Shown: positions 47,307 to 59,079 of the stretch, in pieces
Numbering within the stretch: position 1 is the stretch's first letter
Layout: each line of letters opens with the position of its first letter
Assembly (NCBI RefSeq): GCF_000633415.1
Contig: NZ_AYMV01000001.1
Span: 38,008-102,007 of the forward strand
DNA: 64,000 bases
DNA from: Leucobacter sp. PH1c
GTDB taxonomy: Bacteria > Actinomycetota > Actinomycetes > Actinomycetales > Microbacteriaceae
Reading direction: 5' to 3'
Translations under genes and position numbers: made by a program
The notes under the pieces: model-generated
What the model was told of the DNA's origin: nothing
Database searches by the model: none
The model's input: the letters and a program-made list of their open reading frames with translations, nothing else

Positions 47307-48380
47307 GTGCACACGGTACGGAGAGCACTCCGAGCGGTGGCGGCCGCGGTGCGGAGCCTCTTCGCGCTGCCGCCGGGGCCCGGACCGAGGCACTGGATTG
47401 CGCTGCGCGCCGCAGCCTCGATGGGGATCCCGCTCGCGGTGATGACGGCCCTCGGGCGGCCGGATCTCGGCCTGCAGGCGAGCACGGGCGCGTTCCTCGC
47501 CCTCTTCTGCGCGGGCCTCGGCGCCGCGGAGCGCGCGCGGGTGCTCCCCGTCGTCGGCGCCGTGCTCTTCGGCTGCGCCATGCTCGGCACGGCGCTCGCG
47601 CCCTGGCACCTCCTCACGGCGGTCGGGCTCGTGGTCGTCGCGATCGGGGTGAGCGCGTTCGCGTTCGGCTCCCGGCTGGGGCCGCCCGGGCCGGTGTTCT
47701 TCGTGCTGATGTTCGGGCTGTCCGGCACGATCACCGGGCTTCGCGACGGCGTGCGCGCCACGGATCCGGCGGTGTTCCTCTCCGCGCTCGGGGCGGGGCT
47801 GCTCTTCTCCTACGTGCTCGCGCTGCTGCCGCTCCTCCGCCGCGCCGAGCGGGCGAAGCCCGTGCGGCCGTTCCGGGAGCTGCTCCCGCGCCTCTGGCTC
47901 GGGGTCGGCGAGCAGCAACTGGTGCTGCGGGTGGCGCTCGTCGCCGCGCTCGGAACGCTCATCAGCGTGATCTGGCTCGACCCGCTACGCGCGTACTGGA
48001 CGGTCACGGCGGGCGTCGCGGTCGTGGGCCTCAGCGCAGTGCGCAGCCACTCGCTCGCTCGCGGCGTGCACCGCACCGCCGGCACCCTGCTCGGCGCCGG
48101 CCTGTACCTCCTCATCGCCCCGCTCGGCGAGCACACGTGGGTGTTCGTGCTCCTCCTCGCCGCGCTGCAGTTCCTCATCGAGCTCGTCGTCGTGCGCAAC
48201 TACGCGTTTGCGCTCGTGTTCATCACGCCGCTGGTGCTCCTCATCACGGCGGCGGCCACGGGCGGGGGCGACCGCTTCGCGACGGCCGGGGAGCGCGTGC
48301 TCGACACGGCCGTCGGATCCGCGCTCGCGGTCCTCTCCGCGCTCGTCCACCGCCCGCCGCGCGCCGCGGCGGAGCGCTAG
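47307..48380 (+). CDS. FUSC family membrane protein
   Basis: A 357-residue membrane protein of the FUSC/aromatic-acid exporter-like group: four or five helices in residues 25-170, a cytoplasmic stretch with an RLWLGVGEQQLVLRVALVAAL segment, then a second set of helices, with YWTVTAGVAVVGLS and the GVHRTAGTLLGAGLYLLIAP pattern typical of the family. GTG 47307. These proteins export organic acids or related compounds. It overlaps the convergent MFS gene by 4 bases at its end. Confidence 0.83.
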   Translation: MHTVRRALRAVAAAVRSLFALPPGPGPRHWIALRAAASMGIPLAVMTALGRPDLGLQASTGAFLALFCAGLGAAERARVLPVVGAVLFGCAMLGTALAPWHLLTAVGLVVVAIGVSAFAFGSRLGPPGPVFFVLMFGLSGTITGLRDGVRATDPAVFLSALGAGLLFSYVLALLPLLRRAERAKPVRPFRELLPRLWLGVGEQQLVLRVALVAALGTLISVIWLDPLRAYWTVTAGVAVVGLSAVRSHSLARGVHRTAGTLLGAGLYLLIAPLGEHTWVFVLLLAALQFLIELVVVRNYAFALVFITPLVLLITAAATGGGDRFATAGERVLDTAVGSALAVLSALVHRPPRAAAER

Positions 48381-49633
48381 GCCCGCCCGCCGAAGACCAT
48401 CCGCTCGCGCCCGAGCAGGATGCCCGCGACGAGCTGCACCGCGCCGACGGCGAGCACGAGCCAGAGCGGCACGATCCAACCGCCGCTCGTCGCCGCCAGC
48501 CAGCCGAACAGCGCCGGCCCCGTCGCGGCGATGAGGTAGCCGATCGACTGCGCCATGCCGGACAGTGCGCTCGCCACCTCGGAGCTGGGTGCGCGGATCG
48601 CCATGAACAGCATCGAGAGGCTGAGGGAGGCGCCCGAGCCGAAGCCGCCGAGGAGCACCCACGCGAGATCGGCTCCCGGGTGGAGCACGACGGTGGCGAA
48701 GGTGCCCGCGATGATGATGGGCAGCACGGCCGGGATCCAGCGCCGACTGCGCCCCCGGAACACGAGGGGGAGGGAGAGCGACCCGAGGATGCTGACCAGC
48801 TGGTAGAGCATCACGTCGAGGCCGGCGGCGACCGCCGTGCTGCCCTGCGAGACCTGGATGGGCGCGAGCCAGGTGGCGAGCATGTAGAAGAGCATCGCCT
48901 GCGAGCCCTGGTAAAGCGCGACCGTCCAAGCGACGGGGTCGCGCCAGATCCGGCCGCCCGCGCGGCCGGCCCGGTTCCCCTCCCGGGAGCCGCCGACGGC
49001 GGGGAGCGCCGCGCGGGGGATCGCCTCGTGCGGGGCGGGCGCGGGCTCGCCCCGCGTCGCCGCGAGCCAGGCCACGAGCGCGACGGGGATGAGCGCGCCG
49101 CTCGTGAGGAGCGCGACGCGCCAGCCGAGCTCGCCCCCGCCGAGCTCGGCGTGCGAGATCGGTACGACGAGACCGGCGGCGAGGGCGCCGATTCCGCCGA
49201 GCAGCGCCGTGTAGATGCCCATGACGGTGGGCACGCGGGCCGAGAAGTCGCGCCGGATCACCACGGGGAGCAGCACATTGCCGATCGCGAGCGCCGCGCC
49301 GATGAGCGCGGTGCCGAGCCACAGGTTGACGTCGCTGCCGGGGAGCGAGCGCCAGACGGTGCCCGCTGCGAGCGCGACGAGCGACCAGGTCACGGTGCGC
49401 GCAAGGCCGAAGCGCACGCTGAGCCCGTGGGCGAGCGGGGACACGAGCGCCCACGCGATGAGCGGAACGGACGCGAGTCCGCCGAGCGCCGCGGGCGCCA
49501 CCCCGCGGTCAGCGGCGATCTGCTCGAGCAGCGGGCCGACCCCCGTGATCGTCATCCGCATGTTCGCGGCGAGGAGGCACACCGCGATGAAGAGGAGGCC
49601 CCAGTTGCGGGGCCGGGCGGCGGCGTCGGTCAC
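48377..49633 (-). CDS. MFS transporter, CynX/NimT family
   Basis: A 418-residue, 12-helix MFS protein of the CynX/NimT branch (cyanate or 2-nitroimidazole transporters). Visible are the N-terminal LLFIAVCLLAANMRMTITGV, PLLEQIAADRGVAP, a motif A-like HGLSVRFGLARTVTW and the later NVLLPVVIRRDFSAR pattern typical of CynX. Substrate unknown. It is divergent from neither neighbour; its tail overlaps the FUSC gene. Confidence 0.87.
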   Translation of the reverse strand: MTDAAARPRNWGLLFIAVCLLAANMRMTITGVGPLLEQIAADRGVAPAALGGLASVPLIAWALVSPLAHGLSVRFGLARTVTWSLVALAAGTVWRSLPGSDVNLWLGTALIGAALAIGNVLLPVVIRRDFSARVPTVMGIYTALLGGIGALAAGLVVPISHAELGGGELGWRVALLTSGALIPVALVAWLAATRGEPAPAPHEAIPRAALPAVGGSREGNRAGRAGGRIWRDPVAWTVALYQGSQAMLFYMLATWLAPIQVSQGSTAVAAGLDVMLYQLVSILGSLSLPLVFRGRSRRWIPAVLPIIIAGTFATVVLHPGADLAWVLLGGFGSGASLSLSMLFMAIRAPSSEVASALSGMAQSIGYLIAATGPALFGWLAATSGGWIVPLWLVLAVGAVQLVAGILLGRERMVFGGRA

Positions 49634-49695
49634 GAATGGACCCTATCGGAGTTCGGGCGCGGGGGCGGAACCGCCGCCGGTTCAGCGCGGTCGGC

Positions 49696-50526
49696 TCAGT
49701 GCCCGAAGTCGTCGGCGTCGTGGTGCAGGGGCGCGCCGGTGTCGAGCGCGGTGATCGCCGCCATCTCCGCGGCCGTGAGCGCGAAATCGAAGATGTCGAG
49801 ATTCTCGCGCTGCCGCTCGGGAGAGGCAGACTTGGGGGCCGCGGCGTTGCCCTGCTGCACGTGCCAGCGGAGCACCACCTGCGCCGGGGTCTTCCCGTGG
49901 GCCGCCGCGGCAGCGGTGATCGCCGGGTCCGCGAGGAACGCGCCCCCGCGCCCGAGCGGCGTGTACGCGGTCGTGACGATCCCGTGCGCGCGGTTCACGG
50001 CCTGCAGCTCGGGCTGCGTGTGCTGCGGGTCGAGCTGGATCTGGTTCACCTCGGGCACGATGCCGGCGTCGAACACGCGTGCGAGGTGCGCGGGCTTGAA
50101 GTTCGAGACGCCGAGCGCCCGGATGCGGCCCTCCTCGCGGAGCGCCGCGAGCCCGCGGACGGCCTCGACGTAGCGATCCTGATCCGGGTTGGGCCAGTGC
50201 ACGAGGAAGAGGTCGATCGTGTCGACGCCAAGCCGCGCGCAGCTCGCCTCGGCCGCCGCGCGCACGCCGTCGGCGCTGTGCCAGGCGCGGTTGAACTTCG
50301 TCGTGATGAACACGTCCTCGCGGGGCAGGCCGGAGCGCCGGATCCCCTCGGCCACGCCGCGCTCGTTGCCGTAGTTCTCCGCGGTATCGATGTGGCGGTA
50401 GCCGGAGGCGAGGGCCGCGGCGACCGCGTCCGCGGTCTCCGCATCGTTCATCGGCCACGTGCCGAGCGCGATCGCGGGCATCGCCGCGCCGCCGCGCAGC
50501 TGGATGAGTGGGGCGAGTGCAGACAT
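49696..50526 (-). CDS. aldo/keto reductase
   Basis: A 276-residue AKR barrel, with the catalytic tetrad in HIDTAENYGNE (Asp and Tyr), FITTKFN (Lys) and FLVHWPNP (His). The C-terminal region has the NADPH-binding VVLRWHVQQGN and APKSASPERQREN pattern. It reduces aldehydes or ketones with NADPH, such as 2,5-diketogluconate or methylglyoxal. ATG 50526 with GAAGGAG upstream. Long readings further upstream are not supported by a ribosome site. Confidence 0.92.
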   Translation of the reverse strand: MSALAPLIQLRGGAAMPAIALGTWPMNDAETADAVAAALASGYRHIDTAENYGNERGVAEGIRRSGLPREDVFITTKFNRAWHSADGVRAAAEASCARLGVDTIDLFLVHWPNPDQDRYVEAVRGLAALREEGRIRALGVSNFKPAHLARVFDAGIVPEVNQIQLDPQHTQPELQAVNRAHGIVTTAYTPLGRGGAFLADPAITAAAAAHGKTPAQVVLRWHVQQGNAAAPKSASPERQRENLDIFDFALTAAEMAAITALDTGAPLHHDADDFGH

Positions 50527-50611
50527 AGAAGGCTCCTTCGCATCGGGTGCTCCCCACCCTACGAGGTGCCGCCGACACGATGGTGAATGGGCGGCTCGGT
50601 AGGATACGCGG

Positions 50612-51193
50612 GTGCCCGCGCGAGCGATCGTCGCGCGGCGGGCGCGCGCGAGAGGAAGTGGTTCGGTGCGGGCTCTCTGGCATTCGGGACAGCCGCGGCT
50701 GCCGTGGCGTCGACTGGTCTTCGCCGCGTTCGGCGTGGCGCTGCTCGTCGCGCTGCTCGGCCTCTTCGGGGACGCGGTCGATCTCACGCTCCTGTTCCTC
50801 GGCTTCGCGCCCAGCTGCCTCCTCGTGTTCCTGCTGCCCGAGGCGCCCGTGTCGCAGCCGAGCGCCGTGGTCGGCGGCCACGTCGTGTCGGCGCTCGTCG
50901 GGGTCGGCGCGGCGGCGTTCCTCCCGCTGTCCTGGTGGAGTGCCGCGCTCGCCGCAGGCGTCGCGACGGGTGCCATGGCGCTCCTGCGCATCATCCACCC
51001 GCCCGCCGTCGCCACGGCCGTCGTCGCGCTCGCGTCGGGCGCCGGGTGGATGTTCCTCCTGCTTCCCGCGCTCGCCGCGCCCGTGCTCATCGTCGTGGTG
51101 GCGCTGCTCTACCACCGGCTCACGGGGGTGCAGTACCCGGCGCCCGGGATCCGGGGCGGCGGCGCGGTCGAGCGGCACCCGCGCGAGGACTGA
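50612..51193 (+). CDS. HPP family protein
   Basis: A 193-residue membrane protein with about four helices. The HPP signature falls in MALLRIIHPPAVATAVVALAS near residue 130. A few HPP members act in nitrite uptake in plastids; the bacterial role is mostly unknown. GTG 50612; the first 25 residues are Arg-rich. It is the last gene before the heat-shock promoter of clpB. Confidence 0.82.
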   Translation: MPARAIVARRARARGSGSVRALWHSGQPRLPWRRLVFAAFGVALLVALLGLFGDAVDLTLLFLGFAPSCLLVFLLPEAPVSQPSAVVGGHVVSALVGVGAAAFLPLSWWSAALAAGVATGAMALLRIIHPPAVATAVVALASGAGWMFLLLPALAAPVLIVVVALLYHRLTGVQYPAPGIRGGGAVERHPRED

Positions 51194-51252
51194 CGCAGAA
51201 GAGTTCATCGCGAGTTCAGCGGACCCTCTGGCGGGATCCGGCCACTTCAGTT

Positions 51253-51279
51253 AAACTTGAGTCAACAACACTCAAGTTT
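51253..51279. promoter_or_regulatory. HAIR element (HspR operator) of clpB
   Basis: AAACTTGAGT and ACTCAAGTTT form perfect 10-bp arms around a 7-base spacer. This contains the HAIR consensus CTTGAGT-N7-ACTCAAG, the binding site of actinobacterial HspR, which represses clpB and dnaK operons in the absence of heat stress. It lies 66 bases before the clpB ATG. Confidence 0.93.
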
Positions 51280-51344
51280 GCGGCGAGGGTCCGGCGCATC
51301 CGCCCGGCACCCGCCGCGCGGCACTGCGAACGGAAGGGACCCAC

Positions 51345-53506
<2,162 letters not shown>

Positions 53507-53510
<4 letters not shown>

Positions 53511-54766
53511 GCGCGGGGAGCGGAGCCCGCGGGAGGCGCGAGCAACCCGCAGAGCTGCGCCGCGGTCTCCGCGAGGAGCCGCGGCGCAGCTGCGCGGAGC
53601 TCCGGGAGGGTCGCCGGGCCCGGGGCCAGCGAGAACGCGCTGAACCCCGCCGCCCGGCAGTCCTCGGCGGGAAGCGCCACCTCGCCGGCGATCACCGCGA
53701 CCCGCGGCCGGGCCGGTTCGGTCGCACCGTCCGGCGCACGATCCTCCGCCCCGCGCGCGACCCCGGACAGCACGCGCGACAGCACTTTCCCGGACAGCGA
53801 CGAGGCGTCGACGCGCCCCTCGCCCGTGACGACAAGGTCCGCGTCCTGGAGCGCCGCGTCGAGTCCCGCGGCCTCCGCGACGAGCTCGGCGCCCGGCAGA
53901 AGCTCCGCACCCCAGAGGGCGAACGGGCCGAGCGCGAGCCCGCCCGCCGCGCCGAGCCCCGCTTGCGTGGCCAGGGCGGCGGCGAACCCGGCGGATCCGG
54001 CACCGGCACCGGACCCGGATCCTGACCCCGCCGCCGGTTCCGCGTGCGCGAGGAGCTCCGCGAGGCGCGTGAGGCCCGCGTCGATCCGGGCGACCTCGTC
54101 CGGAGACGCGCCCTTCTGCGGGCCGAACACGGCGGCGGCACCCGCGGGCCCGGTGAGCGGGTGGTCCACGTCGACGGCGATGCGCCACCGCACCTCGCGC
54201 ACCGCCGGGAGCACGCCGCTCGTGTCCACGCGCGCGAGGGCGGCGAGTCCGCGTGCGCCCGGCGCGATGGGCGCGCCGTCGGCGTCGAGGAGGGCGACAC
54301 CGAGCGCGCGGAGCATCCCCGCGCCGCCGTCGCTCGTCGCCGAGCCGCCCAGGCAGAGGAGGAGCTCCCGCGCGCCGGCATCGACTGCGGCATGGACGAG
54401 CGCGCCGACGCCGGCGGAGTCGGCGTCGAGCGCACGGAGGGGCTGATCCGCCACGTGAGGGAGGCCGTTGGCCTCGGCCGCCTCGATGATCGCGGTCGTG
54501 CCGTCGGCGCTCAGCCCGATCCGGGCCTCGCGATCCCGCCCGAGCGCGTCCCGAGCGGTGACGAGGCGGATCCGACCGCCCCAGGCCGCGGTGAGCGCGT
54601 CGAGCGTGCCCTCCCCGCCGTCGGCGAGCGGGATCGTGCGGATCTGCGCGGAGGGTCCGAGCGCGGCGCGCGCGCCCTCCGCGATCGCGTGGGCGGCTTC
54701 GACGGCGGAGCAGCTGCCCTTGAACGCGTCGGGGGCGATCACTGCGCGGATGGGGGAGGCGCTCAT
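53507..54766 (-). CDS. glxK: glycerate kinase
   Basis: A 419-residue glycerate kinase type 1 (GarK/GlxK), converting glycerate to a phosphoglycerate. The N-terminus [15 protein letters not shown] and [11 protein letters not shown], then the [20 protein letters not shown] motif near 145 and [21 protein letters not shown] near 330 define the family. Several Ala-rich insertions expand it beyond the usual 375-385 residues. Its stop overlaps the clpB stop by 4 bases; no terminator fits between. Confidence 0.92.
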
Positions 54767-54820
54767 GGCCCCAGCCTACGGTGCGCTGCGGGCACGCCAC
54801 CGTGCTGGGAGAATGGGCGG

Positions 54821-55624
54821 GTGAATCACGTCGCCAATTCTGATCCCGCACCCGCGTCCGCAGCAGCCGGGACGCCCTCAGCCGAGGCGCCCGCGGCCGG
54901 AGCTTCCGTGGCCGGAGCTTCCGCGGCCGGAGCTTCCGTGGCCGCCCCGCACCCGGAGCGCACCACTGCCGGGGTGGGGCCGTGGCCGGGCGGGCGCGCG
55001 GAGTGGCCGGAGGACGAGCGCTACGATCCCGAGCTGCTCGAGCACGGCGATACCCGCAACGTGATCGATCGCTACCGGTACTGGCGGATGGCCGCGATCG
55101 TCGCGGATCTCGACGAGCATCGGCACCCCTTCCACGTGGCGATCGAGAACTGGCAGCACGACATGAACATCGGCTCGATCGTGCGCAGCGCGAACGCGTT
55201 CGCCGCCGACACGGTGCACATCGTGGGCCGTCGCCGCTGGAACAAGCGCGGCGCCATGGTGACCGACCGTTACCAGCACGTGGAGCACCGGGAGGACGTC
55301 GCGGCGCTCGTCGCGTGGGCACGGGAGGCCGGGGTGCCGATCATCGCGATCGACAACGTTCCCGGCTGCGTTCCCATGGAGACGTTCGATTGGCCGGAGC
55401 GCTGCGTGATGCTCTTCGGCCAGGAGGGGCCGGGGCTCACGGAGGAGGCGATCGCCGCGTCGGAGGCCGTCGTGGAGATCACCCAGTACGGTTCGACGCG
55501 CTCGATCAATGCGTCCGCCGCCGCAGCGGTTGCGATGTTCAGCTGGGTGCAGCAGCACTCGCCGCTCGTGCCGCGCGCGGCGGAGCTGCCCGGGGCCGGT
55601 GGTCCCGGGCAGCTCGCGGGCTAG
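54821..55624 (+). CDS. TrmH/SpoU family RNA 2'-O-methyltransferase
   Basis: A 267-residue SPOUT methyltransferase. Motif 1 is IENWQHDMNIGSIVRSANAF near residue 108, motif 2 MLFGQEGPGL and motif 3 ITQYGSTRSINASAAAAVAMF, whose Arg in the first and Ser/Asn residues in the third serve catalysis and SAM binding. It probably methylates a ribose in tRNA or rRNA. The first 70 residues are Ala/Pro-rich with three 15-base repeats; GTG 54821 is a best guess and the true start could be downstream, near the WPEDERYD segment. Confidence 0.87.
   Translation: MNHVANSDPAPASAAAGTPSAEAPAAGASVAGASAAGASVAAPHPERTTAGVGPWPGGRAEWPEDERYDPELLEHGDTRNVIDRYRYWRMAAIVADLDEHRHPFHVAIENWQHDMNIGSIVRSANAFAADTVHIVGRRRWNKRGAMVTDRYQHVEHREDVAALVAWAREAGVPIIAIDNVPGCVPMETFDWPERCVMLFGQEGPGLTEEAIAASEAVVEITQYGSTRSINASAAAAVAMFSWVQQHSPLVPRAAELPGAGGPGQLAG
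54893..54937 (+). repeat. three 15-bp tandem repeats in the methyltransferase N-terminus
   Basis: GCGGCCGGAGCTTCC at 54893 and 54923 with GTGGCCGGAGCTTCC at 54908, in frame, encoding Ala-Gly-Ala-Ser. Confidence 0.9.
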
Positions 55625-56472
55625 ACGACGTCCTTGCGCCAGCGGGTGAGCCAGCCGAGCAGCACGGCCACGATCCCGTAGGCGAGGAGCACGGCGAGCC
55701 CGCCCCAGATGCCGAGGGGCTGCGCGCCCGCGGGGGCGCTCGGGTCGATCGCCGACATGCTCGTCATCACGCTCGCGCCGACGAACGCGTCGCTCGCGGC
55801 CCCGGGCAGGAACTTCGCGATCTGCGCGCTCCAGTCCCAGAACCCCGCCGCCATGCGGAGCACGGGCTCCAGGAACTGGGTGAACACGAGCACGATCACG
55901 ATGGCGAAGGCCTGGTTGCCGACGAGGAGGCCGACGCCGAAGCCGATCACGGCCCAGATGCCGATCGCCACGATGACGCGAGCGAGGAGCGCCCAGGTGT
56001 CGCCCGATCCGAGCATCGGATCCCCGCCCGTCGCGGCGAGCAGCCCGCCGCCCGCGGCGACCGCGCCGATGACGCCCGCGATACCGAGCAGGAGTCCGAC
56101 GCCCAGGAGCACTTTCACCTTGCCGAGCAGCACGATGCCGCGGCGCGGTTCGAGCGTGAACGCGAGGCCGAGCGTGCGGTGGCGCAGCTCGCCCGTGGCC
56201 ATCAGCGCGCCGAAGATGAGCGGGATCACGTAGCCGAACGTGGAGACCCCGGAGTAGACGAGCTCGGCGATCTCCTGGGCGGGCGGGGCGAAGCCAGCCG
56301 CCTGGTCGCCGCCCGCGGAGCTCATCGCATCTCCGACCGCGCTGAACATGAACGCGAACGCGCCCGCCATGAGCGCGGAGTAACCGGCCAGCACGATGGC
56401 GAGGACCCACCAGAGCTTCGTGGCGCGAACCTTGCGCCACTCGGCGGAGACGCTGCGGATGATGCGGTTCAT
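55621..56472 (-). CDS. ABC-2 type transporter permease
   Basis: A 283-residue membrane protein with six hydrophobic helices, beginning with RSVSAEWRKVRATKLWWVLA as in ABC-2 permeases of multidrug or bacteriocin exporters. It ends in a basic TRWRKDVV tail. ATG overlaps the ATPase stop by 4 bases, making the pair a typical two-gene exporter. Its tail overlaps the SpoU gene by 4 bases. Confidence 0.88.
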   Translation of the reverse strand: MNRIIRSVSAEWRKVRATKLWWVLAIVLAGYSALMAGAFAFMFSAVGDAMSSAGGDQAAGFAPPAQEIAELVYSGVSTFGYVIPLIFGALMATGELRHRTLGLAFTLEPRRGIVLLGKVKVLLGVGLLLGIAGVIGAVAAGGGLLAATGGDPMLGSGDTWALLARVIVAIGIWAVIGFGVGLLVGNQAFAIVIVLVFTQFLEPVLRMAAGFWDWSAQIAKFLPGAASDAFVGASVMTSMSAIDPSAPAGAQPLGIWGGLAVLLAYGIVAVLLGWLTRWRKDVV

Positions 56473-57434
56473 GCGAGCCCTCCCTCGGGCTGGTGCGCGG
56501 CCTGCTGCGGGGCGCGGGGGTCGGTGACGGCGGCGCCGGGCTCGGCGCCGCCGTTGATGAGGTCGAGGAAGCGCTGCTCGAGCTCGCCCGCCTCGACGCT
56601 CAGGTGCGAGAGCGGGATCCCCGCGGCGAGGGCGACCCGGCCCACGGCCTCGGGATCGAGGCCCGTGAGGCTGAGCGCGGCGCCGTGCTGGCTGTGCACG
56701 CGCGCCCCGGCGGCCTCGAGGGCCTGCGCGAGCGCGCCCTGCTCGGGCGCGGCCACGCGCACGGTCGCCTCGCCGGCGCCCTGCTGCAACTCGGCGAGCG
56801 TGCCCGCGAAGGCGAGCTCGCCGCGCCGGATCACGATCACGTCGTCGACGGTCTGCTGCACCTCGCTCAGGAGGTGCGAGGAGAGCACGACGGTCTTTCC
56901 CTGGCTCGCGAGGTGGCGGAGGAACACCCGGATCCACCGGATGCCCTCGGGGTCGAGCCCGTTGATCGGCTCGTCGAGGAGCAGCACATCCGGGTCTCCG
57001 AGGAGCGCGGCTCCCAGCGCGAGCCGCTGCCGCATGCCGAGCGAGTAACCGCCCGTCTTCCGGTCGGCGGCGTCGGCCAGGCCGACGAGCCCCAGGATCT
57101 CATCGACCCGCGCCTCGGGGAGGCCGATCGCCCGGCGGGCGATGTCGAGGTGGGCCCGTCCGGTGTGGGCCGGATGGAAGTCTGCGGAGAGTGCGGCCCC
57201 CACGGTGAGCGCCGGGCGCTCGAGCGTGGCGTAGGGTCGGCCGCCGATCGTCGCCCCGCCGCTATCCGGGCGGATGAGCCCCAGGGTCATCGCGAGCGTG
57301 GTGGTCTTCCCGGAGCCGTTCGGGCCGAGGAAGCCCGTGACGCGGCCGGGCTCGGCGGTGAAGCTGAGCGCGTTCACTGCGCGCACCGCCCCGAAGCTCT
57401 TGGTCAGTCCGTCCACTCTGACTGGCAGTCCCAT
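56469..57434 (-). CDS. ABC exporter ATP-binding protein
   Basis: A 321-residue ATPase with Walker A GPNGSGKTT, signature YSLGMRQR, Walker B VLLLDEPINGLDPEG and switch-type SSHLLSEV. The tail of about 90 residues resembles the C-terminal regulatory region of multidrug ABC-2 ATPases. ATG 57434 follows GAGAGGA; an upstream in-frame start adds 18 residues. It pairs with the overlapping permease. Substrate unknown. Confidence 0.9.
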   Translation of the reverse strand: MGLPVRVDGLTKSFGAVRAVNALSFTAEPGRVTGFLGPNGSGKTTTLAMTLGLIRPDSGGATIGGRPYATLERPALTVGAALSADFHPAHTGRAHLDIARRAIGLPEARVDEILGLVGLADAADRKTGGYSLGMRQRLALGAALLGDPDVLLLDEPINGLDPEGIRWIRVFLRHLASQGKTVVLSSHLLSEVQQTVDDVIVIRRGELAFAGTLAELQQGAGEATVRVAAPEQGALAQALEAAGARVHSQHGAALSLTGLDPEAVGRVALAAGIPLSHLSVEAGELEQRFLDLINGGAEPGAAVTDPRAPQQAAHQPEGGLA

Positions 57435-57534
57435 GCGCCGTCCTCTCTCGCGGTGCTGCGTATGCGGGCAGCGCGAACACCGCGCCATCCAGAAATAACC
57501 CTACCGGAAGTAGAACTATCTGGGGAGAGGAAAA

Positions 57535-58260
57535 CTAGTTGGGGAAGACTCCAGATACTTCATCGAGGCTTCCGAGGAGATGGGACTCGAGCAGAGATTT
57601 CGCCGCGTCCTCGTCGAAATTTCGAATTGCTTCTGCGATCTCCTCATGCTGGTGAATCGCCGAGCAACGACGCGACTTCACTGCCTGGAACATCGCGATG
57701 CCGATACGTAGCTGTCGGTCGTGGATCGAATGGTACAGCTGCGCAAATTCGGTGTTTCCGATTGCCTTGACGAGAGTCCAATGGAACTCCTTGTCTGCAA
57801 CAACCATGTCCACGATCTGCTCGGGGTCCTTGGCGAAAATAGCTCGCTGGGCCTCGACCAACTCAAACAAACGGTCGGCGATGGGAATCCGATGAGAGCA
57901 GATCCATTCGACGCTGTAGCTCTCGAGGACTACTCGAGTCTGTGCCTGCTCCTGGATCGCTCGCAGGGTGATCTCGGGGACAACTGCGCCGCGATGAGGA
58001 ATCAACGTGAGGAGTTGCTCCGACTGCAGTCGAGAGAAGGCCTCGCGCACCGGAGTGCGCGAGGCCCCAATCGCGGCTGCAACTTCGCTTTCGGTAATGA
58101 TTGACTGCGGTGCAACTCTCATCGTGACGATGAGATCCTTCAGGTACCCGTAGGCGAACTCTGCGGCCTTAAGTTCGGATGGGCGCTCGCTAATCGGCAG
58201 CGGGGTCTTCACCGACCAGCCGCCGAAACGGGCGTTCGCCGCATCCGGATTGATCTGCAT
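57535..58260 (-). CDS. GntR family regulator, FCD subfamily
   Basis: A 241-residue regulator with a winged helix-turn-helix (EVAAAIGASRTPVREAFSRL, residues about 58-80) and an FCD C-terminal domain with histidines in DKEFHWTLV, YHSIHDRQ and HQHEEIAEAI. It lies last in a minus-strand operon with the nitrilase and RraA-like genes and marks the beginning of the lower-GC segment. It is probably the local regulator, acting at the TGTATACA palindrome near 59840 and on the divergent importer. Confidence 0.87.
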   Translation of the reverse strand: MQINPDAANARFGGWSVKTPLPISERPSELKAAEFAYGYLKDLIVTMRVAPQSIITESEVAAAIGASRTPVREAFSRLQSEQLLTLIPHRGAVVPEITLRAIQEQAQTRVVLESYSVEWICSHRIPIADRLFELVEAQRAIFAKDPEQIVDMVVADKEFHWTLVKAIGNTEFAQLYHSIHDRQLRIGIAMFQAVKSRRCSAIHQHEEIAEAIRNFDEDAAKSLLESHLLGSLDEVSGVFPN

Positions 58261-58275
58261 GCGTAGAGTCTATGC

Positions 58276-59079
58276 TCAGGCCCGAGGGGCCACCGCGAAC
58301 CTTCTGTTGAGGAGGCACGGGTTCGATTCCCGCGCCGAATGGATTCGCTCAGCGCGGATCAGGGCAGTGGCGATTCCGTGTTGCTCGGTGCCTGCCGATG
58401 CAATGGTGGTGCCCATGGGGTCAACGATCTGGCTTTGGCCCGTGCAGAACGGAGCGGTCTGGCCGGCAGCCGCGACGTAGACAGTGTTTTCGATGGCACG
58501 GGCGCGAATCAGGGATTCCCAGTGGGACTCCTTCATGGGCCCCACAGCCCAGGCTGCCGGATAGAGGATGACGTCGGCAGAGTGATCGACCAGCCAGCGC
58601 GCCATCTCGGGGAATCTCAAGTCGTAGCAGGTGGCTGCGCCGACCGAAATCCCGTTGATGTCGAAGAGGAGCGGTGACTCGGCTGGCGCTGGGCTTATGG
58701 TGTCCGATTCGCGATATCCGAACGCGTCGTAGAGGTGGATCTTCCGGTACACCCCTGCAAGGTTGCCGTCTCGGTCGATGTGCACGAGTGTGTTGAACGG
58801 CCGGTCATCATTGTTCGTCTCGGTGAAGCCGGCGACAACATGGATCTTCTGGGTTGAGGCGGAGGCGCGGAGGGCGCTGACGAACTCGCCCTCCAGTGAT
58901 TCGGAGTAGCTTGGCCCGGCGCTCTCGTGGGCGGGGTCTGAGTACATGGCGTTCTCGGGGAGTACCACGAGGTCCGATGTAGCCCCAGCCCGAGCGATGA
59001 GAGTCTGCGCGGCCTTGAGGTTTTCCACCGTGTCCCGGGTTGCTGCAAACTGTGCGACGGAAAGGGTGAACTCGGTCAT
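58276..59079 (-). CDS. carbon-nitrogen hydrolase (nitrilase superfamily amidase)
   Basis: A 267-residue nitrilase-superfamily enzyme. The catalytic triad is Glu in VVLPENAMY, Lys in YRKIHLYDAFGYRESD and Cys in GAATCYDLRFPEMAR; the C-terminal NPCLLNRRF pattern is also typical. It most resembles omega-amidase and N-carbamoyl-type branches, which hydrolyse an amide to a carboxylate and ammonia. It overlaps the RraA-like gene by 4 bases upstream and lies 15 bases before the GntR gene, so all three form an operon. Confidence 0.9.
   Translation of the reverse strand: MTEFTLSVAQFAATRDTVENLKAAQTLIARAGATSDLVVLPENAMYSDPAHESAGPSYSESLEGEFVSALRASASTQKIHVVAGFTETNNDDRPFNTLVHIDRDGNLAGVYRKIHLYDAFGYRESDTISPAPAESPLLFDINGISVGAATCYDLRFPEMARWLVDHSADVILYPAAWAVGPMKESHWESLIRARAIENTVYVAAAGQTAPFCTGQSQIVDPMGTTIASAGTEQHGIATALIRAERIHSARESNPCLLNRRFAVAPRA

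Noticed and set aside
58317..58334. GGGTTCGATTCCC-like tRNA T-loop at the nitrilase 3' end, suggesting a tRNA fragment or attachment site
   Set aside because: No acceptor, D or anticodon arms can be built around it. On the minus strand it encodes the normal NPxxxNRRF ending of the nitrilase family.
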